DNA from: Lysinibacillus capsici
Lineage (GTDB): Bacteria > Bacillota > Bacilli > Bacillales_A > Planococcaceae
Reading direction: 5' to 3'
NCBI RefSeq assembly: GCF_003367505.1
Contig: NZ_PXXX01000003.1
Coordinates: forward strand, 42,350-106,349
DNA: 64,000 nucleotides
Of this stretch, positions 7,706 to 19,078 are shown in pieces. Numbering within the stretch: the stretch's first letter is position 1; the number at the start of each line of letters is the position of its first letter. The notes under the pieces are model-generated. The model was not told where the DNA came from and did no database searches. It saw only the letters and a list, made by a program, of their open reading frames with translations. The translations under genes were made by a program, and so were the position numbers.

Positions 7706-8758
7706 ATGTTAACTGTTCCAGAGGCACAGCAAAGGCTACTTCCTGAAATGTATCCGCTTCTGCAAGCAAGATATCGAATATTGCAAGCCGTTCAACTTAT
7801 GCAACCAATCGGGCGACGTACACTAGCTGATTCACTGAAAATGACAGAAAGAGAAATACGCAAAGAAACTGATATTTTACGTGAACAAGGGTTATTAGAT
7901 GCGCAAAAGTCGGGTATGGTATGTACAGATGATGGTGATATAGTCATTGAAAAATTAAGAGCTATCGTTTATGAATGGTCTGGTTTAACCCAGCTTGCAA
8001 AAGTGCTTGAAAGCCACTTTGGCATTCAACGTGTAGTCGTAGTTCCTGGTGATTACAATGAGGATCATACAATCCTAAGCATGCTAGGCAAAGAAGCAGC
8101 ATTGCAATTTATGTCGGCTGCTTTTGATGAGCAAGTTGTAGCTGTCACTGGTGGAAAATCTGTTGCCTCACTTGCACAGTTTTTACATCCTTTAGACGGA
8201 CAAAAGGATATCACTTTTGTAGCTGCACGTGGGGGGATTGGACATGAAATGCAAATGCAGGCCAATACACTTGTTGCAACATTTGCCATGCAAATGGAAA
8301 CACAATACCGTACTTTATTTTTACCAGAGCATTTAAGTGAGCAAGCTTATCAAGCGATGCTAACAGAGCCGATGGTAACAGAAATGATGGCCTTCTATGA
8401 TCAAGCAGATTGCGTCATTCATGGGATTGGCTCTGCAGAGGAAATGGCGATTCGTCGCAACTCATCTCCTGAGGATTTGCGAATTCTTGAGGAAAAAGGC
8501 GCTGTGAGTGAGGCTTTCGGTTATTATTTCAATGCCGATGGAGAAATAGTACATCGTATACGGACAATTGGTATCCAGCTTGAGCAGGTACAAAACAGTG
8601 AGCAGGTCATTGCTGTTGCAGCAGGAAAACAGAAGGTCAATGCAATGCTTTCTTATTTCAAAGTAGCACCTAAGCAAACCATATTTGTAACAGATGAAGC
8701 AGCGGCCAAAGCAATTGCTGCTAAAATATCTTCTATAGAAAATAAGCATCTTGAATGA
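7706..8758 (+). CDS. cggR: Central glycolytic genes repressor CggR (SorC family)
   Basis: The 350-aa protein has an N-terminal winged helix (about 20-75; RRTLADSLKMTEREIRKETDILREQGLL) and a SorC-type sugar-phosphate-binding domain (about 90-345; VVAVTGGKSVASLAQFL, FVAARGGIGHEMQMQAN, CVIHGIGSAEEMA). CggR represses the lower glycolysis genes and is released by fructose-1,6-bisphosphate. Placement directly before gap matches the Bacillus arrangement. The start ATG follows GGGGAG. A promoter and repeat operator lie just upstream. Confidence 0.95.
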   Translation: MLTVPEAQQRLLPEMYPLLQARYRILQAVQLMQPIGRRTLADSLKMTEREIRKETDILREQGLLDAQKSGMVCTDDGDIVIEKLRAIVYEWSGLTQLAKVLESHFGIQRVVVVPGDYNEDHTILSMLGKEAALQFMSAAFDEQVVAVTGGKSVASLAQFLHPLDGQKDITFVAARGGIGHEMQMQANTLVATFAMQMETQYRTLFLPEHLSEQAYQAMLTEPMVTEMMAFYDQADCVIHGIGSAEEMAIRRNSSPEDLRILEEKGAVSEAFGYYFNADGEIVHRIRTIGIQLEQVQNSEQVIAVAAGKQKVNAMLSYFKVAPKQTIFVTDEAAAKAIAAKISSIENKHLE

Positions 8759-8836
8759 TGGCAAAGTTGTAAACATGTCACTCGATCTCAGAAAGTGCTA
8801 AAGCATTTTTTGAATGAGCATAAAGTAAATTTTGAT

Positions 8837-8856
8837 GTCTCTATTCATAGAGACAG
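8837..8856 (+). promoter_or_regulatory. Hairpin in the cggR-gap intergenic mRNA
   Basis: TGTCTCTA (8837-8844) and TAGAGACA (8849-8856) form a perfect 8-bp stem with loop TTCA, extendable by GATG/CATC. It is 28 bases before the gap start. In B. subtilis the cggR-gapA mRNA is cut here and the gapA part is stabilised by a 5' hairpin; the same role is inferred. Confidence 0.6.
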
Positions 8857-8884
8857 ACATCACACATTATTGGAGGAATTAACA

Positions 8885-9901
8885 ATGGCATTAAAATTAG
8901 CGATTAATGGATTTGGACGTATTGGACGTTTAGTATTTCGTGAGGCAATGAAGCATGATGAATTTGAAGTAGTAGCCGTAAACGACTTAACAGATGCTGG
9001 TCAGCTTGCGCACTTATTGAAATATGATTCAGTACACGGTATCTATGATGCTGAAGTCAATGCAGATGAAGATTCTTTCGTAGTAAATGGTCAACGTGTA
9101 AAAGTATATGCTGAAAAAGATCCTGCCCAATTACCATGGGGCGAATTAGGCGTAGATGTAGTGCTTGAATGTACTGGTCGATTCCGTTCAATGGAAGAAG
9201 TAGGCAAGCATATTGAAGCAGGGGCGAAAAAAGCGATTCTATCGGCACCAGCAAAAGGCGCAATGCCTACATTTGTTATGGGTGTAAACCATGAGGATTA
9301 TAACCCAGCAACTGATGATGTGATCTCCAATGCTTCTTGTACAACTAACTGTCTAGCACCAGTAGCTAAAGTGCTTGATGAGAAATTTGGCATTGAACGT
9401 GGTATGATGACAACAATTCACTCTTATACAAATGACCAACGAATTCTAGACTTCCCACACTCTGACCCTCGTCGTGCACGTGCTGGAGCGGTGTCTATGA
9501 TTCCAACAACAACAGGTGCAGCGGTAGCTGTATCAAAAGTATTACCACAATTAAAAGGTAAGCTAGATGGTTTCTCTATGCGTGTGCCAACACCTAACGT
9601 ATCATGTGTTGACTTAGTTGTAGAGCTAAAAGCAGATGTATCGAAAGAAACGATTAATGCAGCATTAAAAGAAGCTTCTGAAAATGAATTAAAAGGCATT
9701 TTAGATTACAATGAGCTACCATTGGTATCAATTGATTATAACGGTAACCATTATTCTTCTACGGTAGATGGCCTTTCAACAATGGTGTTAGAAAACAAAA
9801 TGGTGAAAGTTTTAGCTTGGTATGATAACGAAATTGGTTACTCTACTCGCTTAATGGACCTAGCTTTATACATTGCTGAACAAGGCTTAAACCATAAATA
9901 A
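8885..9901 (+). CDS. gap: Glyceraldehyde-3-phosphate dehydrogenase, NAD-dependent glycolytic type
   Basis: The 338-aa enzyme oxidises glyceraldehyde-3-phosphate to 1,3-bisphosphoglycerate with NAD. It starts at ATG 8885, 6 bases after GGAGGAA; an upstream in-frame extension from 8795 lacks a ribosome site and crosses the hairpin, so it is rejected. The Rossmann motif INGFGRIGR is at residues 7-15, the catalytic Cys152 in SNASCTTNC, and the S-loop and C-terminal WYDNEIGYS are intact. It follows cggR, and a terminator separates it from pgk. Confidence 0.97.
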   Translation: MALKLAINGFGRIGRLVFREAMKHDEFEVVAVNDLTDAGQLAHLLKYDSVHGIYDAEVNADEDSFVVNGQRVKVYAEKDPAQLPWGELGVDVVLECTGRFRSMEEVGKHIEAGAKKAILSAPAKGAMPTFVMGVNHEDYNPATDDVISNASCTTNCLAPVAKVLDEKFGIERGMMTTIHSYTNDQRILDFPHSDPRRARAGAVSMIPTTTGAAVAVSKVLPQLKGKLDGFSMRVPTPNVSCVDLVVELKADVSKETINAALKEASENELKGILDYNELPLVSIDYNGNHYSSTVDGLSTMVLENKMVKVLAWYDNEIGYSTRLMDLALYIAEQGLNHK

Positions 9902-10010
9902 GTATCATATTTCGACATTTTGAGTAAAAAGTGTGACATATTACTGCTTTTTATGCACAAAAAGTATAGCCTTTATAATATCGAATAGATATAATATACA
10001 AGGGTATTGG

Positions 10011-10039
10011 GAGTAAGGGATAACCCTTACTCCTTTTTT
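10011..10039 (+). terminator. Strong terminator between gap and pgk
   Basis: GGAGTAAGGG (10011-10020) and CCCTTACTCC (10024-10033) form a perfect 10-bp stem with a 3-nt loop, followed by TTTTTT. It splits gap from the pgk-eno genes. Confidence 0.88.
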
Positions 10040-10084
10040 CTAGATTCAGCAGAAAACCCCACCTCTATAGGTAATGAGATGATT

Positions 10085-10204
10085 ACACCAATGACTCTCT
10101 TGATTCATTGGTGTTCAATCATCGACTGAATCAAGATAAAAGCCTCAGCGAATGTCACAGATTTTGAAGAGGAACAAGTTCGGAAAAAATAAATACACTG
10201 AGGC
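10085..10204. repeat. Structured intergenic element before pgk
   Basis: This stretch contains ACACCAATGA/TCATTGGTGT (10085-10094, 10105-10114), an overlapping alternative stem CTTGATTCA/TGAATCAAG (10099-10107, 10127-10135), and GCCTCAG/CTGAGGC (10142-10148, 10198-10204). No coding frame is convincing. It could be an attenuator-like leader or a small interspersed repeat. The rest of the 525-bp gap up to pgk (10205-10426) shows no clear gene or promoter. Confidence 0.45.
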
Positions 10205-10426
10205 GTAATTGATACATGTTGATTGCAAGACATAACAGTTAACTTTTGCTACTATAAAAACAAGTATTAGGGTTCATTATCAAAAGTTGGAGAATCATAC
10301 TTACACGAGATAGTGACGCTGAAAAATTACCAAAATGACTATTCAATTTAGTAAGCATGGTGTAGAGCCAAGATGGGTAAAACACAAGGGTGTAAGACTA
10401 AAACAAACTTTGAAGGGAGTTTCTTC

Positions 10427-11611
10427 ATGTTAAATAAGAAAACAATGAAAGATATTGATGTTAAGGGTCAACGCGTTTTTGTACGTGTAGATTTTAATGT
10501 ACCAATGGCAGACGGTGCTATTACCGATGAGACGCGTATTCGTGCAGCTATTCCTACAATTGAGTATTTAGTAGAGCAGGGTGCTAAAGTTATTCTAGCT
10601 TCTCACTTAGGTCGTCCAAAAGGTGAAGTAAAAGAGGATATGCGTTTAACGGCTGTTGGCATTCGCTTAGCGGAATTAATGGGCAAGCCTGTTACGAAGC
10701 TTGATGAATCCATTGGGCAAGCGGTGGAAGAAGCCGTTGCAAACATGCAAGATGGAGATATTCTACTGCTTGAAAATGTACGCTTCCATGCTGGTGAAGA
10801 GAAAAATGATCCTACATTAGCACAGCAATTTGCTCAGCTAGCAGATATTTATGTTAATGATGCTTTTGGTGCAGCCCACCGAGCTCATGCTTCTACAGAA
10901 GGAATTGCTAAGCATATTCCAGCTGTATCTGGATTCTTAATGCAAAAGGAATTAGATGTACTAGGTAAGGCATTGTCTAACCCTGAGCATCCGTTTACAG
11001 CCATTATTGGTGGTGCCAAAGTAAAAGATAAAATTGGTGTTATTGAAAGCCTTTTAGAAAAAGTAGATCACTTAATTATCGGTGGTGGTTTATCCTTTAC
11101 ATTTATTAAGGCACAAGGCCACGATATCGGTAAATCATTGCTAGAGGAAGATAAAATTGAGCTAGCAAAGTCCTTTATTGAGAAGGCAAAAGCAAAAGGT
11201 GTGCAATTACATATGCCAGTCGATGCTGTTGTGGCAAATGAATTTTCACAGGATGCTGAAACACAAATCGTTGATGTAGATGCTATTCCAGCTGATTGGA
11301 TGGGTCTAGATATTGGACCTAAAACGGCTGCAAACTATGCAGAAGTTATCAAAAACTCTAAATTAATCATTTGGAATGGACCAATGGGTGTCTTTGAAAT
11401 GGACAAATTTGCAAACGGCACAAAAACAGTTGCTGATGCAATGGCAACAACAGCTGGCTACACAGTAATCGGTGGCGGTGATTCAGCTGCAGCAGTTGAA
11501 AAATTTGAAGTAGCAGATAAGATGGATCATATTTCTACAGGTGGTGGTGCTTCCTTAGAATTAATGGAAGGCAAAGAGCTTCCAGGGATTGTAGCACTAA
11601 ACGATAAATAA
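10427..11611 (+). CDS. pgk: Phosphoglycerate kinase
   Basis: The 394-aa enzyme transfers phosphate from 1,3-bisphosphoglycerate to ADP. ATG 10427 follows GAAGGGAG and gives the usual start [20 protein letters not shown]; a longer frame from 10373 has no ribosome site. Visible motifs are VRVDFNVPM (substrate-binding N-domain), [24 protein letters not shown], and the nucleotide-binding ...[15 protein letters not shown] and [15 protein letters not shown]. Length matches the family. It heads the pgk-tpiA-gpmI-eno run. Confidence 0.97.
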   Translation: MLNKKTMKDIDVKGQRVFVRVDFNVPMADGAITDETRIRAAIPTIEYLVEQGAKVILASHLGRPKGEVKEDMRLTAVGIRLAELMGKPVTKLDESIGQAVEEAVANMQDGDILLLENVRFHAGEEKNDPTLAQQFAQLADIYVNDAFGAAHRAHASTEGIAKHIPAVSGFLMQKELDVLGKALSNPEHPFTAIIGGAKVKDKIGVIESLLEKVDHLIIGGGLSFTFIKAQGHDIGKSLLEEDKIELAKSFIEKAKAKGVQLHMPVDAVVANEFSQDAETQIVDVDAIPADWMGLDIGPKTAANYAEVIKNSKLIIWNGPMGVFEMDKFANGTKTVADAMATTAGYTVIGGGDSAAAVEKFEVADKMDHISTGGGASLELMEGKELPGIVALNDK

Positions 11612-11630
11612 GCTAATCGGAGGCAAAATG

Positions 11631-12384
11631 ATGCGTAAACCAATTATTGCAGGTAACTGGAAAATGTTTAAAACATTTGAAGAGGCTATTCAGTTTGTAG
11701 ATGCTGTACAAGAAAAACTTCCTTCCAATGACAAAGTAGATGCTGTTATTTGCGCACCAGCTCTTTACCTACCTACACTTGTGCAAGTTGCTAGTGAGTC
11801 AGAGCTGGCAATTGGTGCACAAACTATGCACTATGAAAATGAAGGTGCTTTTACGGGTGAAATTAGTCCAGCACAGCTAGCAAGTGTGGATGTTGACTAT
11901 GTCATTTTAGGACACTCTGAACGTCGCGAATACTACAATGAAACAGATGAAGCGATTAATAAGAAGGTAGCAGCAGCACTTGCACATACTATCGTACCTA
12001 TTATTTGCTGTGGCGAAACACTAGAAGAACGTGAAGCAGGCACAACAGAGCAAAAAGTGGCTGGTCAAATTAAAGCAGCACTTGCTGGGTTTGAAGCACA
12101 GCAAGTAGAGCACATGGTCATTGCGTATGAACCGATTTGGGCGATTGGTACTGGTAAAACGGCTACGGCAGACGATGCAAATCAAGTATGCGGAGCGATT
12201 CGAGCAGTAGTAGAAGAGCTATATAATGCTGAAACTGCGAATGCCTTGCGCATTCAATATGGTGGCAGTGTTAAGCCTGATAACATTCAGGAGCTTTTAT
12301 CCAAAGAACATATTGATGGTGCTTTAGTTGGTGGAGCAAGCTTACAACCAGAATCTTATTTAACATTATTGGAGGCGGCAGCAA

Positions 12385-12392
<8 letters not shown>
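11631..12392 (+). CDS. tpiA: Triosephosphate isomerase
   Basis: The 253-aa TIM-barrel enzyme interconverts dihydroxyacetone phosphate and glyceraldehyde-3-phosphate. The catalytic set is intact: Asn and Lys in AGNWKM, His in LGHSERR and Glu in [12 protein letters not shown]; the phosphate loop YGGSV and GGASL are present. Two ATGs are adjacent; the second (11631) is 7 bases from CGGAGG and matches the usual [11 protein letters not shown] start. The 3' end overlaps gpmI by 8 bases. Confidence 0.97.
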
Positions 12393-15221
<2,829 letters not shown>

Positions 15222-15312
15222 GTATTTGATTGAAGAGAAAATACTTTGAATTTAGTAATACACAGCTTTTATATTTGAACCATGTTGTACATTTAGGCTT
15301 ATGTATTGCTTC

Positions 15313-15361
15313 AACCTCTGATTTATAAGTGTGATAAACACTTGTAGATTGGGGGTTTTTT
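15313..15361 (+). terminator. Terminator after eno
   Basis: AACCTC (15313-15318) pairs with GGGGGTT near 15350-15356 around an inner stem AAGTGT/ACACTT, and a T-run follows. The rest of the 310-bp gap to the next gene holds no other clear feature. Confidence 0.8.
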
Positions 15362-15531
15362 AGTTACTTATCTAATTACAGAGTAAGCTTATTCAATTAG
15401 AACAACCGAAAGCGGTGGACATTAAGTATCTATTCATTGAAACCTATTACAACATTCTGTTATTATTTAACCTAATTAACTAATATCAACCATATTTACA
15501 TAATGATAAAAAATTACTGAGGGGTAATAAC

Positions 15532-16062
15532 ATGAAGAGAAAAACCAAATCGGTTATTAGTATCATTGTAATATTAATTATTTTCGGTGGAGCATTTGGT
15601 TACATCAAATTCACTGAGCATATGAATAAATCTACTCCCGAGGAAGAAAAAACAATCGCTGGATATGTTGAAGTAACTTCTAAGGATGGAACTGTTCTAA
15701 AAAAAGAAAATGAAATATATCCAGATGACTTAATAGAACACAAAATGAACGAAACCATTCATAGTATGTCTCATCAGAAGGTTGAAGCGGAAATAAAATG
15801 GGGTCACGAGCAAATAACACAAGAAAAGGTTGACCGATTGTTAGCTATAGCCAAAGAAAGCAATTATAAATATAAAGAGCTTTACATTTCAATATTGGAA
15901 AGATGGTCGAAGGGTGATTTTTCAAATGCAGTTGACGACCACAATTCCATATGGGAAATGCAAGGCGGCGATGAAGAAGCTTCAGGGAAAGCAATTCGTC
16001 TATTAACTCCATCAGAAGAGCAAGCTTATATTCAACACAATTTAGAATATGACTTATATTGA
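15532..16062 (+). CDS. DUF6241-type membrane-anchored protein
   Basis: The 176-aa protein has one N-terminal membrane helix (about 8-25) and a soluble domain outside the membrane. The segments IHSMSHQKVEAEIKWG, ILERWSKGDFSNAVDDHN and IWEMQGG match the small Bacillus family I know as DUF6241. No enzyme motif is visible and the function is unknown. The start follows GAGGGG. A perfect hairpin terminator follows the gene, so it is monocistronic. Confidence 0.75.
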   Translation: MKRKTKSVISIIVILIIFGGAFGYIKFTEHMNKSTPEEEKTIAGYVEVTSKDGTVLKKENEIYPDDLIEHKMNETIHSMSHQKVEAEIKWGHEQITQEKVDRLLAIAKESNYKYKELYISILERWSKGDFSNAVDDHNSIWEMQGGDEEASGKAIRLLTPSEEQAYIQHNLEYDLY

Positions 16063-16098
16063 ATACCATTTTGCGAAAGCTAAATAGACGAATTTCAA

Positions 16099-16136
16099 AA
16101 AATGCCTCAAAGTTTGAATTAACTTTGAGGCATTTT
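16099..16136 (+). terminator. Terminator after the DUF6241 gene
   Basis: AAAATGCCTCAAAGTT (16099-16114) and its perfect complement (16121-16136) form a 16-bp stem with a 6-nt loop; the 3' arm ends in TTTT. Confidence 0.85.
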
Positions 16137-16148
16137 AACATATAAAAA

Positions 16149-16423
16149 AGATTAACGTGAAGCGGCATGGCAGGCCAATACGGTGCAGGTTTCAAAGAGG
16201 TAAGGAAGCTTTCTAGTGAGACAGCTACAGCAACAGAACAAATTGAAACCTCTCTAAAACGATTACGAGTAATATTCAAGCACTTATGGGAAGCATGGAG
16301 CAAATTGGAGCAGCCTCTAATGATCAGGCAGAGCAGGTTCAACAATTTAGTGAAGCTATTGAAAAACCTAAATGATATATAAGTGAGCAAATGGCGCTTT
16401 ACATAAAAGGTCTCTTACGATAA
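16149..16423 (+). pseudogene. Decayed 3' end of a methyl-accepting chemotaxis protein gene
   Basis: Three frames read in turn give the C-terminal signalling tip of a chemoreceptor: a LN-EAA start near 16149, then YGAGFKEVRKLSSETATATEQIETSLKRL (16185-16270), then a frame change to MGSMEQIGAASNDQAEQVQQFSEAIEK (about 16286-16368), and after another change SEQMALYIKGLLR with a stop at 16421-16423. At least three lesions and the missing 5' part make it non-functional. It sits between two terminators and has no promoter, so it is a relic of a receptor lost here. Confidence 0.75.
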
Positions 16424-16431
16424 TAAGAAAA

Positions 16432-16456
16432 GACAGTCTACTAATATTAGACTGTC
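16432..16456 (-). terminator. Terminator of the dlt operon
   Basis: GACAGTCTA (16432-16440) and TAGACTGTC (16448-16456) form a 9-bp stem; read on the minus strand it is followed by TTTTCTTATT. It lies 11 bases after the dltD stop. Confidence 0.85.
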
Positions 16457-16466
16457 CTGACTATTG

Positions 16467-17642
16467 TTATGGCTGTGACCAATGCTGATCTAGTTCTTGA
16501 TCGAGATAGACCCAGCCCTTCCAGGCAATATGAATCGTATCCATAATAAAGTAAGGATCATATTCATGATCTGAAAAATCAACATAGGCAACCTTTGCAT
16601 CCTTTAATACTTGCTCCATTTTATCGTAATACTTTTGACGACGTTCCTCAGGATAGCCATTATAATCATACCAATAGCCATTAACTGGAATGGAGACGAA
16701 TAGTGGTTTGGCACCTGCATCCTTTAAAACATCGATAACTAGTTGGAAATCCTCATATTCAGGAGAGTTTGTATAATCCTCTTTTTTTCGTATATCTTTA
16801 AACTTTGAAAATTTAGCATTTACAAGTCGCTGATAGGCGCGATCTTCAATCATATAGTCGTTGGATACACGATTCTCCCCATATGCCTCTGCATGCTGCA
16901 ATTGTTGCTCAAAGCTTTGATTGGCAATCAGCTTGTCATTACTTTTTAATGCATGACCTTTACGTGGGAAAATGGAATAATATAAATCCTTCTTTTCTAG
17001 TAACTCCTTGTGGAAACGCCCCGCGACCATGGCCATACGTCCAGTAATTGGTTTTTCCTTGCCGTTAGACATTTGATATTGGTACATGGTCTTTAAGAGG
17101 CGATCTCGTTTGACAGTATCAAATTCAAGTAGGCGCTCCATTGCTCTTTTACGAAGGTTGGCATCCATCTCCTGATTAAAGGCTAAATCATAAGCATGTA
17201 ACATGGAATAATTCGGTGAAAAGTGAAATTCACCCATGCCCTTCTCTGTAAACCACTGAGGGGAGATGATAAAGACCACTTTTTTATCCTTTAAATTCTT
17301 TTCTTGTGCTGCGAAATTCAAGAAGTGAGTAATGGACTGCATGCCTCCACGCCCAATCATAAATGTCGAATACGGAGCATCAGTTGCTCGCGTATAATTG
17401 TATGGATGGAACGGATCAAAACGGTTTAATTCCGAGGAGCCATAAAGTGGCATGGAATTAGGCTCCTGCAACATTCGCTCCTGTAAATATGTGCCCTGAA
17501 ATACAAGTGGAGACATGTTCGTTTTGGCTTGCTCCACATCCTCATTGGATATCCATGCTTTAATCCAAGCATTAGGAAAAAAGACAAAGCCAGTAAAAAG
17601 AGCAAATGCAATAAATAAAGAAAGAAAGCCTTTTTTGATCAT
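16467..17642 (-). CDS. dltD: D-alanyl transfer protein DltD
   Basis: The 391-aa protein has an N-terminal membrane anchor (about 5-25) and an extracellular SGNH-like hydrolase fold; PLYGSSELNRFDP carries the nucleophile serine and the later DTIHIAWKGW holds the Asp/His pair. DltD completes transfer of D-alanine to teichoic acids on the outside of the membrane. Start ATG overlaps the dltC stop by 4 bases, and the gene is the last of dltXABCD. Confidence 0.95.
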   Translation of the reverse strand: MIKKGFLSLFIAFALFTGFVFFPNAWIKAWISNEDVEQAKTNMSPLVFQGTYLQERMLQEPNSMPLYGSSELNRFDPFHPYNYTRATDAPYSTFMIGRGGMQSITHFLNFAAQEKNLKDKKVVFIISPQWFTEKGMGEFHFSPNYSMLHAYDLAFNQEMDANLRKRAMERLLEFDTVKRDRLLKTMYQYQMSNGKEKPITGRMAMVAGRFHKELLEKKDLYYSIFPRKGHALKSNDKLIANQSFEQQLQHAEAYGENRVSNDYMIEDRAYQRLVNAKFSKFKDIRKKEDYTNSPEYEDFQLVIDVLKDAGAKPLFVSIPVNGYWYDYNGYPEERRQKYYDKMEQVLKDAKVAYVDFSDHEYDPYFIMDTIHIAWKGWVYLDQELDQHWSQP

Positions 17643-17872
17643 TGTCTTTCAGCTAATTTCCCTGCTATTCGATTAGGCGTATTCCATTCTTCACGATTGA
17701 AATCAGTAATAGGGACAGAAATATTAAAACGGTTTTCAATTTCAACTAATAAATTAATTGTCCCAAACGAATCTAGTAAACCTTCTTCAAATAAATCAAT
17801 ATCTGGATTTTCTACAATAATTTCATCTTCACATAACTCGACTAGCATTTCTAAAACTTGTTGTTGATCCAT
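17639..17872 (-). CDS. dltC: D-alanyl carrier protein DltC
   Basis: The 77-aa acyl-carrier-type protein carries the 4'-phosphopantetheine on the serine of GLLDSFGT. DltA charges it with D-alanine and DltB/DltD use it. The start follows AAAGGAGAATT. It is 42 bases from dltB and overlaps dltD, so it belongs to the same transcript. Confidence 0.95.
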   Translation of the reverse strand: MDQQQVLEMLVELCEDEIIVENPDIDLFEEGLLDSFGTINLLVEIENRFNISVPITDFNREEWNTPNRIAGKLAERQ

Positions 17873-17914
17873 TAATAATTCTCCTTTAGTGAACAGGCTC
17901 TTATAGCCCTTTGT

Positions 17915-19078
17915 TTAAAATAATGTGCCAGAAAAAATATAAAAGCCGAAGCATACAGCATGAAACGTAATGATTACGCCAATAGCATGCGTCCATTTAT
18001 TTTTTGGCCAACGCTTATGCTTTTTATTCCAGCGTTCAAATTTATCAAAGCTGATAATCAATAGGGCATGATAGAGTCCATAGACCACAAAGTGCCATTC
18101 CAGACCATGCCAAATACCCATTAAAAAGAATAGTAAAAAGAAGCCTATATACGAAATAGCAAATTTATTTTTTAGCCATTTTTTCTTTGTCATCCAAAGG
18201 ACAAAGCGCATATAGACATAATCCCTAAACCAGAAGGAAAGGCTCATATGCCAACGATTCCAAAAATCTTTAATATTGCGGCTGGCGAAAGGGCGATTAA
18301 AGTTAATCGGTGTTTGGATACCCATTATCCGGCTCACACCAACAGCAAATGCACTGTAGCCAGCGAAATCAAAGAATAAGTAAAAGCTATACATATACAT
18401 ATACGCTAGCTGTCCCTGAAAGGGTGTCAAATAGTTATACGTATGGTTAGGCAAATAAATAAGCGTGTAGTTGTAAATTAAATAAGCCAAAATAAACTTA
18501 TATAAAAAGCCGACAAAAATATAGTTAATGCCACTCAATAGCAGCTTTTGGTAATCCTCCGAGGAAGGTACGGTATGAAAATCCTTTGTAAAACGACGCC
18601 AACGATCAATAGGTCCCGATGATACGGTAGGAAAGAATAATAAGAAATAGACTAGCTCTACTACCGAAATTTTCTCTTTCATCAAGCCATCACGAGTTTC
18701 TAAAATCATTTGCACCGCTTTAAACGTAATGTAGGATACACCAAGGAAGCCAAATAAATGATGTAACCCGAGAATCGGCAAAACCTTCACAAGAATCAGG
18801 GGTAATATGGATAAAAGCACTGCTATTATAAAAATGGTTCCGCTATTTTGCTGAAGTCGGTAACGCTGATAAGCCACAATAAGTACTACCTGAAAGACAG
18901 TAAATAATACGAGCGAGATGGTCCCATTCAATGAATGTCCGAAGATTAATGCTAAGACAATGACCGATATAAAAAGATTATAACGTTTCGAAGATTTGCC
19001 TCGTAACCCTAGGAGGATGGTAGGTAGTAATAAAAGTCCGATGATCACAAAAAATGCTATATTTCCATAAGGCGTCAT
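17915..19078 (-). CDS. dltB: MBOAT acyltransferase DltB
   Basis: The 387-aa multi-pass membrane protein has the MBOAT pattern: SGPIDRWRRF, RNIKDFWNRWHMSLSFWFRDYVY, and the active-site His in MGIWHGLEWHF. It moves D-alanine from DltC across the membrane. The start overlaps the dltA stop (ATGA), giving coupled translation. Length is normal. Confidence 0.96.
   Translation of the reverse strand: MTPYGNIAFFVIIGLLLLPTILLGLRGKSSKRYNLFISVIVLALIFGHSLNGTISLVLFTVFQVVLIVAYQRYRLQQNSGTIFIIAVLLSILPLILVKVLPILGLHHLFGFLGVSYITFKAVQMILETRDGLMKEKISVVELVYFLLFFPTVSSGPIDRWRRFTKDFHTVPSSEDYQKLLLSGINYIFVGFLYKFILAYLIYNYTLIYLPNHTYNYLTPFQGQLAYMYMYSFYLFFDFAGYSAFAVGVSRIMGIQTPINFNRPFASRNIKDFWNRWHMSLSFWFRDYVYMRFVLWMTKKKWLKNKFAISYIGFFLLFFLMGIWHGLEWHFVVYGLYHALLIISFDKFERWNKKHKRWPKNKWTHAIGVIITFHAVCFGFYIFSGTLF

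Noticed and set aside
8795..8884. N-terminal extension of gap by 30 codons
   Set aside because: It has no ribosome site, crosses the 8837-8856 hairpin, and the ATG at 8885 after GGAGG gives the standard GAPDH start.
10373..10426. 18-codon extension of pgk
   Set aside because: ATG 10427 has GAAGGGAG before it and yields the family's normal length of 394.
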